A stretch of 64,000 nucleotides of DNA. Origin: Acidobacteriota bacterium (GTDB lineage Bacteria > Acidobacteriota > Terriglobia > Acidiferrales > UBA7541). The notes under the pieces were generated by a model, which saw only the letters and a program-made list of their open reading frames with translations, searched no databases and had not been told where the DNA came from. Within the stretch, counting starts at the first letter, position 1; each line of letters opens with the position of its first letter. The stretch covers positions 36,749-100,748 of the forward strand of contig QHYK01000076.1 in assembly GCA_003224085.1 (NCBI GenBank), given 5' to 3'. This document shows positions 18,774 through 27,389 of this stretch, in pieces. A program made the translations under genes and the position numbers.

Positions 18774-19136
18774 TCATTGCACGACGACCTTTCCCGTCAT
18801 CTTCGGGTGAATCGAGCAGAAGTAGGAATAAGTTCCAGCCTTGTCGAACTTGAAGGAAAACTCTTCATCGGTGTCGAGCACTTTGGACTTGAAAACTTTT
18901 GGATCGTCCGCGCTGACCACGGTGTGCGGAATATCATCCCGATTCGTCCAGGTCACCGTGCTGCCCAAGGAAACAGTCAAAGTCGCTGGAGTAAAACTGA
19001 AATTGTCGATCTTCACTTCCGTGCTCTCCGCTTTCGCCTGCATGGCCAGGCTAGAGTTATTGGCGCGGGCACCCAGCACTCCCATTGCCAAAATTGCCAC
19101 CGCTGTGAAAACTGCACCAGACACACTTCTCCTCAT
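18774..19136 (-). CDS. Exported cupredoxin (plastocyanin/amicyanin-like blue copper protein)
   Basis: This protein of 120 residues has a signal peptide (about residues 1-25, VAILAMGVLGARA). The mature part has the small beta-sandwich of type-1 copper proteins (KIDNFSFTPATLTVSLGSTV). Ligands are visible: His in DIPHTVV, and Cys, His and Met in YFCSIHPKMTG. Such proteins carry single electrons in the periplasm. It sits between a metallophosphoesterase gene upstream and DUF2231 and DUF420 membrane proteins downstream, all on the minus strand. The redox partner is unknown. The family assignment is firm because all four ligands are present in the expected spacing. Confidence 0.9.
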   Translation of the reverse strand: MRRSVSGAVFTAVAILAMGVLGARANNSSLAMQAKAESTEVKIDNFSFTPATLTVSLGSTVTWTNRDDIPHTVVSADDPKVFKSKVLDTDEEFSFKFDKAGTYSYFCSIHPKMTGKVVVQ

Positions 19137-19265
19137 GATTTTTCTTCTTCTCCTTTGTAGTTTCGAAAAGCCTTAGATTTCCGGCTCCTTCTTTTCCCGA
19201 ATCCAGAAGCGGAACAGAGCTCCCTCCCGGATGACCGTCAAACAATCCGAATTCTGGGACGAAGT

Positions 19266-20234
19266 TCATTCCAGCGTTGAATCCACTACCCCCAGCGCTT
19301 GCTGCCCCCGCACGGAATTCACGTCCGTGATTCCCAAGACGCTCTTGAGTTGCTCCGCCGGAACTTTCATCGGCCCGGGCGAATCCGCTTTGCCCGGGGC
19401 CGGCTGCGGAAACGCGGTAGACGCCGCGGTATGAAACGTCACGTTTCCTTCGACCTTCTGCATGGTCTGGTGGATATGGCCGTTCAACACCGTGACCGAG
19501 CCGAATTTTTTCAAATAGGACAAAGCCTGTGCGCTGTCCTCCGTGCCCCAGCCCCACTCCGGATACACGGACCACAAAGGAATGTGCGCGAATACGACTA
19601 TCGGCGTGCTGTGCTTCAAGTGCTTCACATCGTCTTCCAGCCACTCGAGCTGGTCGTGACCAAGTGTTCCTAGCCCGCCAGCCTTCAGGTTCATCACGTT
19701 CACCAGGCCGACGAAGTGCACGCCCTTTTTATCGAAGCTGTACCAGCCCGCGCCCTTAGCGCCTTTTCCGTAGCGTTCCAGGAACTGTTTGCCGTCGTCA
19801 TTCAGGACGTCGTGCTCGCCAGGAACGTAAAAAACATCCTGCGGTTTGGCGCCTTTCAGGATTTGGTCAACGGCATCGAACTCTTCGGGCTTCGACAGAT
19901 GACTGATGTCTCCCGTATGCAGAAGAAACTCAGGCGTGACCGCCAAGCCATTGATCTTGTCCACGGCGGCTTTCAGTGTGGCAGCAACATCCGGATTCGC
20001 CGCTTTGTTGAAGCCCATGTGACTGTCGCTAATCTGTGCGAAACCGAGTTCGCCCGTCATTTCCTTGGGGTCCATCTCCGCCAGGCGGCTCATGCTGTAG
20101 GAACGGAGCACGCCACCGCGGATGACGCAGAAGGCTCCCGTGCCGGCCCAGGCCATACATTTCAGGAATCCGCGGCGGTCAATGCCGTCGTGGTTGTGGT
20201 CGTAAAGCAGTTCGTCTTTTACCTTGCCCGCCAT
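19266..20234 (-). CDS. Tat-exported metallophosphoesterase (calcineurin-like)
   Basis: This protein of 322 residues begins with a twin-arginine signal (DRRGFLKCMAWAG, about residues 18-30). The metallophosphoesterase blocks follow: D-x-H in ISDSHMG, GD in HTGDISH, GEHDV in place of the usual GNHD/E, AHIPLW, and GHIHQ near the C-terminus. These bind a di-metal centre and cleave phosphoester bonds; the substrate is unknown. It is the first gene of a minus-strand set with a cupredoxin and two membrane proteins, 129 nt away from the cupredoxin gene. An upstream promoter was not identified. Confidence 0.88.
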   Translation of the reverse strand: MAGKVKDELLYDHNHDGIDRRGFLKCMAWAGTGAFCVIRGGVLRSYSMSRLAEMDPKEMTGELGFAQISDSHMGFNKAANPDVAATLKAAVDKINGLAVTPEFLLHTGDISHLSKPEEFDAVDQILKGAKPQDVFYVPGEHDVLNDDGKQFLERYGKGAKGAGWYSFDKKGVHFVGLVNVMNLKAGGLGTLGHDQLEWLEDDVKHLKHSTPIVVFAHIPLWSVYPEWGWGTEDSAQALSYLKKFGSVTVLNGHIHQTMQKVEGNVTFHTAASTAFPQPAPGKADSPGPMKVPAEQLKSVLGITDVNSVRGQQALGVVDSTLE

Positions 20235-20639
20235 CTTTTTCCCCCGTGTTTAGAGACACCCATACCAGTGCAATTTTTCGTCACCGGTCCCAAAATTTTC
20301 TTGGAGGGCGGCGCGGGTGAGAGAGTCCAGGGAGCCCGCGCCGCGTATGGGACGTGTTTCGTTTGTGTAGACCAGCCGGGGAGGCCAGTTATTCCCACTT
20401 ACACGGGTCAGTTCGTGACCGTCCAATGTGACATCTCCCCTCGTGCGGAGGCTGGTCGGTTGGAACTATTCGAGGAATTTGAGATGCGGGTTGTGAAGAA
20501 GGTGAGTGCGGTATCGGCCGCTCTCGAAAACACCTGGGGAGGCCGTGAATCTTGTCGTTCCGGATCAATACATACTCTGTGGCTCGGGTTGCGGCGTCGA
20601 AGCGTTGACCGGGGAACGTGCGGGGCCGGGTATTCAGCC

Positions 20640-20865
20640 GCGAAACGCCGCGCATGGCCTGCTTCAGCTTGAAGAAGGAATCCGCGCCGGGCGCGGACGG
20701 GGAGACTTGCGGCGCTACGGCGAGGAGCTGGAGAGAAATCTCCAGGACCTTGCCGATAGGCTGAAGCGAGGAGCGTACCGCGCGAAGCCGATAGGTAGGG
20801 TGTACATCCCCAAGGCCGACGGGCGGCGGCCGAGGTGCTGAAGGCCATTTTTGGCGGAGAACCTA
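20640..20865 (+). pseudogene. Fragment of a group II intron reverse transcriptase (ltrA-type)
   Basis: At 20663 one frame reads FSLKKESAPGADGET, the N-terminal RT motif of intron proteins. After about 20705 the match continues in another frame as YGEELERNLQDLADRLKRG and then VYIPKADG (RT0-RT1). At about 20822 it jumps again to AEVLKAIF, which normally lies some 20 codons further on. So there are one frameshift and one internal deletion, and everything after RT2 (including the YADD site) is missing. The 400 bases before it (20235-20640) contain no supported gene; part may be intron RNA sequence (one frame reads GVEALTGERAG), but I cannot place its 5' end. Confidence 0.7.
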
Positions 20866-21008
20866 AACCACCGAAATGGTGCCTAAGTGCTGCTTAACAC
20901 GCTGATTTAGTGCATATTCTTGGAGAACCGCTTACCAAACGTTGGCAAATTCGTCAGTCTAAAGGGGACTTTACGGGAATAAAATCCTGCCACAGGCGGT
21001 TTGTGCCC

Positions 21009-21575
21009 ATGAGTGGGTTCGACCAGGGGAGAGGCTCGGACGTGTTGGATGTCGAAGAGCGGGCGCGCTTCGAGCAGCTCGTTTTGCCCCACCTCGACGC
21101 CGCCTTTAACCTTGCGCGCTGGCTGCTGAAAAGCCGCGAGGATTCAGAAGACGTAACGCAGGAAGCCATGCTCCGCGCGTTCCGGTTTTTCCGCGGATTT
21201 CATGGAGGAGACGCGCGCGCCTGGCTTTTGCAAATTGTGCGGAATACTTGCTATACCTGGTTGGAGAAGAATCGCCCTATGGAATTGATGATGGAGTTCG
21301 ACGAGGAGTTGCATCCTCAGCCCAGCGTCTCGCCAGAGACCCTGGCCATCGCCGGGGACAACCGCGAGCGGTTGGGCCGGGCGCTGGAGACGCTGCCGCC
21401 CCGCTTCCGTGAAGTGCTGGTGCTTCGCGAGCTGGAAGGATGCTCTTACAAGGAGATTGCTGCGATTACGGCGATTCCGATCGGTACAGTGATGTCCGCG
21501 TTGGCCCGAGCGCGCCAGCGTTTGCAGCGAGCCCTTACACAAGCTCCGGTGCAGGAGGCTCCTCGTGAGCTGTGA
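21009..21575 (+). CDS. RNA polymerase sigma factor, ECF (sigma-70 family)
   Basis: This protein of 188 residues shows region 2 (FNLARWLLKSREDSEDVTQE, then AMLRAFRFFRGF) and region 4 (LPPRFREVLVLRELEGCSYK, then EIAAITAIPIGTVMSALARA), the two conserved parts of ECF sigma factors. ATG 21009 (MSGFDQGRG) is used; GTG 21042 closer to region 2 is also possible. The gene overlaps the following anti-sigma gene by 11 nt, which is typical for a sigma/anti-sigma pair. It would direct polymerase to a small set of stress promoters; a likely target is its own operon, but I did not find a matching promoter pair. Confidence 0.92.
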   Translation: MSGFDQGRGSDVLDVEERARFEQLVLPHLDAAFNLARWLLKSREDSEDVTQEAMLRAFRFFRGFHGGDARAWLLQIVRNTCYTWLEKNRPMELMMEFDEELHPQPSVSPETLAIAGDNRERLGRALETLPPRFREVLVLRELEGCSYKEIAAITAIPIGTVMSALARARQRLQRALTQAPVQEAPREL

Positions 21576-22326
21576 TTACACGCGGACGGCCCTGCACGGC
21601 TACCTCGACGGCGAGCTGGACGCGTCGCGGTCCGCCGAATTCGAACGCCATCTCGAAGGCTGCCGGGAATGCGCCAAAGTGCTGCAAACGGAGGAGTCGC
21701 TGCGCTCTGTTCTTCAGCGCAGCGGCCTTTGTGAAAGCGCGCCGATTTCGCTTCGCAAGAAGATTCGGGCGGAATTGGACAAGGCGACGGCCACTCCTGT
21801 TGCTCAGCGAATCGCGTTTTGGCGCTGGGCTGCTGTCGCGGCTTCGATTCTGGTGGTTGCAACGATCGCCTGGTATGCCTGGCCACAGCTGGGGACGACC
21901 AGGAATCCTGAAGCTGCTCCTTTTACGGCTGCCGAACTCATTGACGCGCATATTCGTTCCTTGCAACCGGGGCACCTCACCGACGTTCCATCCACAGACC
22001 AGCACACCGTAAAGCCATGGTTCGGCGGCAAGCTGGACTTCGCGCCTCCGGTCAAAGACTTTGCCGATGATGGCTTCTCGCTGGTTGGCGGACGGCTGGA
22101 CGTTTTGGGCGGGCGGAGTGTCGCGGTGCTTGTGTATGCGCGCCGTAAGCACTTCATCAACGTATTTGTATTGCCCACGAAAGAGCCGGACACGCCGATT
22201 CATCCACCGGGTTTGCGGCAAGGCTATCAGTGGCTGCACTGGCGTCATCAGGGGATGGAATACTGCGCGGTTTCGGACGTGTCGGTGGCGGATTTGCACG
22301 AGCTTGCGCAGCTCCTCTACCAATAA
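21565..22326 (+). CDS. Zinc-finger anti-sigma factor, membrane-anchored
   Basis: This protein of 253 residues starts at GTG 21565 within the end of the sigma gene. The N-terminal cytoplasmic domain has the ZAS signature H-x3-C-x2-C (HLEGCREC, residues about 29-36). One TM helix (WAAVAASILVVATIAWYAW, about residues 90-108) follows, and then a periplasmic domain of about 145 residues with no recognised enzymatic motif. Anti-sigma factors of this type hold the ECF sigma at the membrane until a signal releases it. Coupled translation with the sigma gene supports the pairing. The nature of the signal is unknown. Confidence 0.9.
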   Translation: MSCDYTRTALHGYLDGELDASRSAEFERHLEGCRECAKVLQTEESLRSVLQRSGLCESAPISLRKKIRAELDKATATPVAQRIAFWRWAAVAASILVVATIAWYAWPQLGTTRNPEAAPFTAAELIDAHIRSLQPGHLTDVPSTDQHTVKPWFGGKLDFAPPVKDFADDGFSLVGGRLDVLGGRSVAVLVYARRKHFINVFVLPTKEPDTPIHPPGLRQGYQWLHWRHQGMEYCAVSDVSVADLHELAQLLYQ

Positions 22327-22532
22327 AAAGCGTGACGGGTGACTCGCGGGAAGCGCCGATCACAAGTTTCTGCTTGTCCCGAATGGTTTCCGCTTCGCAA
22401 AATCCTAGGCAGATTCATCGAGCGCAAACCGCTCGATGCGGCGTAGTATCTCGTCGCTCCGCAAAAAAGAACCGGGCACAGAATGCGACGTGCTTTGCTC
22501 CTGGGAATGACAAATTCGCATTTCTCAGGAAA

Positions 22533-22928
22533 CTATTGCGGGTTCGGCTTCGTTTTTACGTACGCCTTGGGGATTTCCTTGGCGTAAATCAGGCGCAGGG
22601 TCACGTTTTTCGTTTGGCCTGAGCGTACAGTGATGTTTTTCTGCCAGTCGGAAAAAACGCCTTTGCCCGAGGCGCGCACGTCGTAGTTGTCAGCCTTTAA
22701 CTTGGTAATGGTGAAGCGGCCCTGCGCATCCGCGTGAACTGCGTGGGGCGCATCGCCACCGGAGGATTGGTACGTCACAACGGCGTGCGGCACGGGCCTG
22801 TCATCAGGGCCGAGCACGACGCCGGTCAGGGTGGTTGTTCCTTTACGATGCTGTGGAGCAGCGGCCACGCTCGAACCCGTCACGAGCGAAAGCAAAACAA
22901 TCGTTGGAGATAAAACGATGCGTCTCAT
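22533..22928 (-). CDS. Small exported protein with carboxypeptidase-regulatory-like domain
   Basis: This 131-residue protein has a signal peptide (about residues 1-24, IVLLSLVTGSSVAAA) and then one transthyretin-like beta-sandwich domain: LTGVVLGPDDRPVPHAVVTY, then AQGRFTITKLKADNYDVRAS. This CarboxypepD_reg fold is a common extracellular accessory domain, also used at the N-terminus of acidobacterial TonB receptors; here it stands alone. No active-site residues exist. It lies between the anti-sigma gene and an ABC permease, transcribed with neither. Its role cannot be inferred. Confidence 0.75.
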   Translation of the reverse strand: MRRIVLSPTIVLLSLVTGSSVAAAPQHRKGTTTLTGVVLGPDDRPVPHAVVTYQSSGGDAPHAVHADAQGRFTITKLKADNYDVRASGKGVFSDWQKNITVRSGQTKNVTLRLIYAKEIPKAYVKTKPNPQ

Positions 22929-23129
22929 TTTCCGCCTCTGCGACGCGCATTTGGAGCGCGCTGTGGAAGGGGGATTGTCCCGCAGATTTTGCTGCTGGCT
23001 CCTTCCACGTATTCCTTGAGTCTAGACCGCATTGCGCCAACTGCGGCGGCAAGGCGAAAAATGTGCCTTTGCGCAACCTGCCACATGGTACAGGGACAAT
23101 TTAGTTCTCCGAAGACCAGAGTTTCGCGG

Positions 23130-25535
23130 TCATTCGTTTCGGAGGGCGACGACAGGATCCACGCGCGAGGCGCGGTGCGCGGGAATCACGGAGGCGGCCA
23201 CGGCCACCAGCACAAGGGCGGCGGCGGTGGCGGCATAGATTCCAGGAGCCGTGGGCGTGACGCCAAACAATAGCGTTTCCAACAGTTTTCCCAGGCCCGC
23301 GGCCAGCGCTCCGCCTGCGAGCAATCCGATGGCGCTGAGAGTCATGCCATGTCCGAGGACCAAGCGGGTAACGTCCACAGGTTTCGCGCCCAGCGCCATG
23401 CGCACGCCGATTTCCCGGGTGCGCTGCGCCACCGCATAGGCCAATACGCCGTAAACGCCAATGCAGGCCAGCACCAGCGCCAACACCGCAAATACGCCGA
23501 GCAAAATCGTCGGGCGCGTGCGGTCCGACACATTCGATTCAATCAATTCGTCCATGGTTCGAACCAGCGTTACCGGTTGCTGCGGATCCACCGCCCACAC
23601 GGCGTTTTCCACGGCCTTCACCGCGCTTTTTGGCTCCGTCGCGGTGCGCACGACGAGACAAGAGTAGGTATTCGGCTCGACCTGAGAAATAGGCACATAC
23701 ACTGCGGGCTTCATGCCCATCAGCAATCCACGGTCGCGAACATCGTGCACAACGCCTGCCACCGTGCGCCATGGTTCGCCTTGGTCGTCGAAGCGGATGC
23801 GCTTGCCGATGGCGCTCTGTCCCGGCCAATGTCGTTTGGCGAAAAACTCATTCACCACAACAACCAGTTCTGCTCCTTGGCGGTCGCTGTCCTGCAGCCA
23901 ACGTCCTTCGCGCAGCGTCGCGCCCACCGTTTCAAAATAACCGGGCGTAACCTCGCGGTACAGCGCGTCATTGACCTCACCTGGCCTGGGGGGTGGCGCT
24001 CCTTCCACGAGGTATCCGCGGGTGTCTCCGTTGGTTGTAAACGGCGCATCGGAAATGAAATCTGCGCCTTTGACGCCCGGCAAAGCGCGTACGCGCGCGG
24101 CAACGTTGTTGTAGAAACTCCGGCGCTTCTCTTTCGTGTCATATTTTGGATCGGGCAACGGAACGGCCATGGTCAACAGGTGATCCGCGCGAAATCCGAG
24201 ATCCTGTCTCCGCAGATTCCAGATGGTCTGGATCATCAGTCCCGCGCAGACCAGGAGAGCGAACGCCAGAGAGAACTGGCTAACGACGAGCCCATCACGC
24301 AACTTCATGCCGCTTCGCGATTCACCGGAACGGCCCCCGTCTTGCAACGCCTCTTGCCATGAAACATGCGAAGCGCGCAGGGCAGGCACGATGGCGAACA
24401 AAACGCCCGCAGCAAGGGATATAGCGGCCGCGAAGAGCAGTACGCGCCAATCGATTTGGAACCCTGCTTGGCCAATTTGCGGAGGCACCAGCGAGCCGAA
24501 CGCACTCCAACAGGCCTGGCCGATGGCCAGCCCCAGCGCGCCACCGGCAAAGAACAGAAGCACGCTTTCGGACAGCATTTGTGCGGCGATTTGGCCCCGC
24601 GTGGCGCCTAAGGCGATGCGTACAGCCATTTCGCGCTTTCGAGCTGTTGACCGCGCCAGCAGCAGGTTTGCCAGGTTCGAGCAGGCGATTAGCAGCACGA
24701 ACACCGAGGCCACTTGCAGCGCGAGCAGGCCGTCTCTGGTGTCTCCCGCAAAATCTTTCTGCATGGGCACCACGGTCGCGCCGACTTTCGCGTTGGTTTC
24801 CGGATACTGCTGTTGCAGCCGCGCCGCAATCGTGTCCATTTCGGTTTGCGCTTGCTTCGGAGTCACACCAGGCTTCAGCCGCGCTACGACATTCAGAAAA
24901 TGATTGTCGCGCTGCGCCCACTGCTCCGGAGTCAAATAGAGCGGCGTCCAGTAGCCCACGTTTTTCTCACGAAAGAAAAACCCTTCGGGCATCACGCCCA
25001 GGACTTTCGTCTGGACATTGTTCAGCAGAATGGCGCGACCCACAAGGGAGTGGTCACCGCCGAAACGGCGCTGCCACACGCCATAGCTCAACAGGACCAC
25101 CTGTTCCTTTGCCTGGTCTTGTTCGGAAGTGAAGATGCGTCCAAATGCCGGCTGCACGCCAAGCACGTCAAAAAAATTGGGCGTTACGCGCTGTCCATAG
25201 AGCTGTTCGGGAGGTTCGTCGCCTGTCAGGCTCATGGTGCTGGCGCGCGTCGCGGCCAAGTTCAAGAACACTGTGTTTTGCGCTTTCCAGTCCACGTAAT
25301 TCGCCGGCGCGGGCGTATTTTCGGGGAAACCGATGAAAGAGGAGTCTTCCCAGACCATCACCAGCCGGTCCGGCTGGAAGTAAGGCAGCGGCCGGAGCAG
25401 CACAGCTTCCACGGCGTTGAAAATGGCAGTGTTCGCGCCGACGCCCAGAGCGAGGGCGGCTACGGCTACGGCGAAAAACCCGGGACTGTTCGTGATTTGG
25501 CGGAAGGAGTGCCGCAGATCGCTGAGGAAGCTCAT
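23130..25535 (-). CDS. MacB/FtsX-type ABC permease without ATPase (acidobacterial orphan permease)
   Basis: This protein of 801 residues begins MSFLSDLRHSFRQ, the usual start of the short form of this family. An upstream in-frame ATG (25652) lies in A/T-rich DNA that overlaps the divergent gene at 25646, so it was rejected. Layout: a TM helix at about 20-40, a MacB-type periplasmic core (PCD), an FtsX four-TM block at about 270-420 (ALQVASVFVLLIACSNLANL), a second PCD, and a second FtsX block at the C-terminus (FAVLALVLACIGVYGVLAYA). No ATP-binding subunit is nearby. Such duplicated permeases are abundant in acidobacteria; their substrates are unknown. Confidence 0.88.
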   Translation of the reverse strand: MSFLSDLRHSFRQITNSPGFFAVAVAALALGVGANTAIFNAVEAVLLRPLPYFQPDRLVMVWEDSSFIGFPENTPAPANYVDWKAQNTVFLNLAATRASTMSLTGDEPPEQLYGQRVTPNFFDVLGVQPAFGRIFTSEQDQAKEQVVLLSYGVWQRRFGGDHSLVGRAILLNNVQTKVLGVMPEGFFFREKNVGYWTPLYLTPEQWAQRDNHFLNVVARLKPGVTPKQAQTEMDTIAARLQQQYPETNAKVGATVVPMQKDFAGDTRDGLLALQVASVFVLLIACSNLANLLLARSTARKREMAVRIALGATRGQIAAQMLSESVLLFFAGGALGLAIGQACWSAFGSLVPPQIGQAGFQIDWRVLLFAAAISLAAGVLFAIVPALRASHVSWQEALQDGGRSGESRSGMKLRDGLVVSQFSLAFALLVCAGLMIQTIWNLRRQDLGFRADHLLTMAVPLPDPKYDTKEKRRSFYNNVAARVRALPGVKGADFISDAPFTTNGDTRGYLVEGAPPPRPGEVNDALYREVTPGYFETVGATLREGRWLQDSDRQGAELVVVVNEFFAKRHWPGQSAIGKRIRFDDQGEPWRTVAGVVHDVRDRGLLMGMKPAVYVPISQVEPNTYSCLVVRTATEPKSAVKAVENAVWAVDPQQPVTLVRTMDELIESNVSDRTRPTILLGVFAVLALVLACIGVYGVLAYAVAQRTREIGVRMALGAKPVDVTRLVLGHGMTLSAIGLLAGGALAAGLGKLLETLLFGVTPTAPGIYAATAAALVLVAVAASVIPAHRASRVDPVVALRNE

Positions 25536-25645
25536 GACGATAAAGACGAGCGGCGCACCGGAATGTTTCCGAGTGTTTCGGGAAAAACAACGGAGCTTGA
25601 GCTTTTGTGAAATACTTGAACTGCGACTTTTTCTCAGGAGTTCCG

Positions 25646-25909
25646 ATGCCACGCTATCTCACGCAGCACACGCTCGCTTGCCTGACGCGGCAGGGCGCAG
25701 AAGCACTGGCGAAGCGCCTGCAGGCGGGGGGCAGGGCGCGCGCCGAGCGCGTGCTGGTCAACATGCTGGAAGGCAAAATGTTCGTGGAGTTTCGCGCGGA
25801 ATCGCGAGAGACGCTCGAAGGCTGGCTCAAAACCGAAGGCATGCACTTTGATTTTCTTGTGCGCATTGAATGGGAAATGCACGGCGGCAAACTCCAGCCG
25901 GTCGAATAG
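25646..25909 (+). CDS. Small conserved-looking hypothetical protein
   Basis: This protein of 87 residues starts at ATG 25646 (MPRYLTQHTL) after a good ribosome site (CAGGAG, 5 nt spacing); it lies divergent from the ABC permease. The sequence is soluble, with a ferredoxin-like alternation of helices and strands (LVNMLEGKMFVEFRA, then LEGWLKTEGMHFDFLVRIEW). That would fit small dimeric alpha-beta barrel proteins, but I recognise no named family and see no metal or catalytic signature. The strong start and the codon pattern support a real gene. Confidence 0.6.
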   Translation: MPRYLTQHTLACLTRQGAEALAKRLQAGGRARAERVLVNMLEGKMFVEFRAESRETLEGWLKTEGMHFDFLVRIEWEMHGGKLQPVE

Positions 25910-26197
25910 GATGATCGCGAGGAACGCCACAACAGACCCCCATCCTCGGCCCGCAGTTTTTTTGGAGAGTTCCGGCTCGGTAAGCCGTTCTTTTGTGGCG
26001 TTGTAAAGGTTCTTCCACAGCCGCTCTCCCAGAAAAACCGTGGCCTGGTTGGACTGCCCGGAATCGCCCACGTGGCGTCCCAAAAGCGAGCACTCCATTT
26101 TCGCACAGGATCCGGTTTTGTGAAGCTAAGTTCTTTAGTTTCTTTATGCTGTATTGAATTGCCGCTTGGCGATTCGCCTGCCTTTCTTCTTTTCATC

Positions 26198-26854
26198 ATG
26201 GCTACCATATCCCTAGGCTTCGAAGCTGTGACTCGTTCCGCGCTACTTCGCGAGGCACAACGTGGCAATCGCGAATCGCTGGCCAAACTCATCCTGCCGT
26301 ACGCGGCCGGTTTGTATCGCGGAGCGCTGCGGTTGACGCGCAATCCGGCGGACGCGGAAGACGTGCGCCAGGAAGTGTTCTTGAAGGTGATGGGCCGGCT
26401 CGAGCAGTTCTCCGGCAAAGGGACAAGGGATGAAACCCGAGACGGGCTGCACGCCTGGGTTTCGCGCATAGGTGCGAACACCTCGATTGACGTCCTCCGC
26501 AAGCGGCGTGACGGCAAGATTCTCTCCATGGACGAGCCGACCGGCCAAGGCCTAGAGACGGTCGGAAGCGGCATCGCGGTGCGCAATGACAATCCCGAGG
26601 AACGTTTTGCGCGGCGGGAAATGCGCAAGCGCATGGCGGAGTCCATCCGGCAGCTTGCTCCGGAGTTGCGGTATGTGTGCCTGTTGCGCGACGTCCTGGA
26701 GTATTCCACGCAAGAAGTGGCCGACCGCCTGGGAGTGTCGTCGCTTACGGTGCGGCTGCGGCTTTTCCGCGCGCGGCGCCGGCTCCGCGAAAAGCTGACC
26801 CGCGGCACCCACGCGGTCCCGCAAAGCGGAAAAAGCGCTGTTGCGTGCAATTAA
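26198..26854 (+). CDS. RNA polymerase sigma factor, ECF-like (sigma-70 family)
   Basis: This protein of 218 residues starts at ATG 26198 (MATISLGFEAV). Region 2 is visible as GALRLTRNPADAEDVRQEVF and region 4 as LAPELRYVCLLRDVLEYSTQ followed by EVADRLGVSSLTVRLRLFRA. It is unlike its 21 kb counterpart in having no anti-sigma gene next to it; the following gene encodes a PilZ protein. The C-terminal tail is short and basic. No recognised regulator flanks it, so the signal is unknown. The ribosome site is weak, so the start is less certain than the family. Confidence 0.85.
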   Translation: MATISLGFEAVTRSALLREAQRGNRESLAKLILPYAAGLYRGALRLTRNPADAEDVRQEVFLKVMGRLEQFSGKGTRDETRDGLHAWVSRIGANTSIDVLRKRRDGKILSMDEPTGQGLETVGSGIAVRNDNPEERFARREMRKRMAESIRQLAPELRYVCLLRDVLEYSTQEVADRLGVSSLTVRLRLFRARRRLREKLTRGTHAVPQSGKSAVACN

Positions 26855-26933
26855 TCAAACCTAAAACATATATGTGCGCCGGATGGCGATTTCAAGCGTA
26901 GAATCTTCCGCAGTTTCGCTGCCCTGGGGGGAT

Positions 26934-27269
26934 ATGGAGCACGAGCGCCGGCGCACGCCTCGTTACCCGTTCGACGCGTCCATCGAGATGCGCGTAGGGA
27001 CATCCCAAGACCAGAGAACCGCGCGCGTAACCGGGCTCAGCCTCAACGGGTGTTACGTCAGCACGGAAAGCCCGTATCCCGAGGGGAGTGCGCTGTTGGT
27101 GAAGGTCTTTACTGCGACCGAGTTTTACGAAGGCCAGGCCGCGGTCATCTACACGCAGGAAAAATTGGGCATGGGACTGATGTTCACGGAAACGCGGCCG
27201 TATTACCTAATGGTGCTGCGGAAATGGCTGCTTTCCGCAATGATGGCCAAGAAAGGAAGTGCGAAGTAG
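26934..27269 (+). CDS. PilZ-domain protein
   Basis: This protein of 111 residues begins MEHERRRTPRYPF, the PilZ opening that contains the R-x3-R cyclic-di-GMP motif (RRRTPR). The second motif, normally D/N-x-S-x-x-G, reads GLSLNGCYV, with Ser and Gly kept but the first acidic/amide residue replaced by Gly. Binding of c-di-GMP is therefore likely but not certain. ATG 26883 would add 17 residues and is a possible alternative start. The gene follows the sigma factor by 79 nt and precedes the S9 peptidase gene. Confidence 0.8.
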   Translation: MEHERRRTPRYPFDASIEMRVGTSQDQRTARVTGLSLNGCYVSTESPYPEGSALLVKVFTATEFYEGQAAVIYTQEKLGMGLMFTETRPYYLMVLRKWLLSAMMAKKGSAK

Positions 27270-27389
27270 TTTTGCCGCACGGACGGTTTTCCAAAAATCC
27301 ATCGCTCGAATCAAGCTGCGCAAGTTTTCGGCTGAAGACAACCAGGCACCCAAGAATTTCCGAGTCCTAGGCTTAACCAGGAGGACAGC

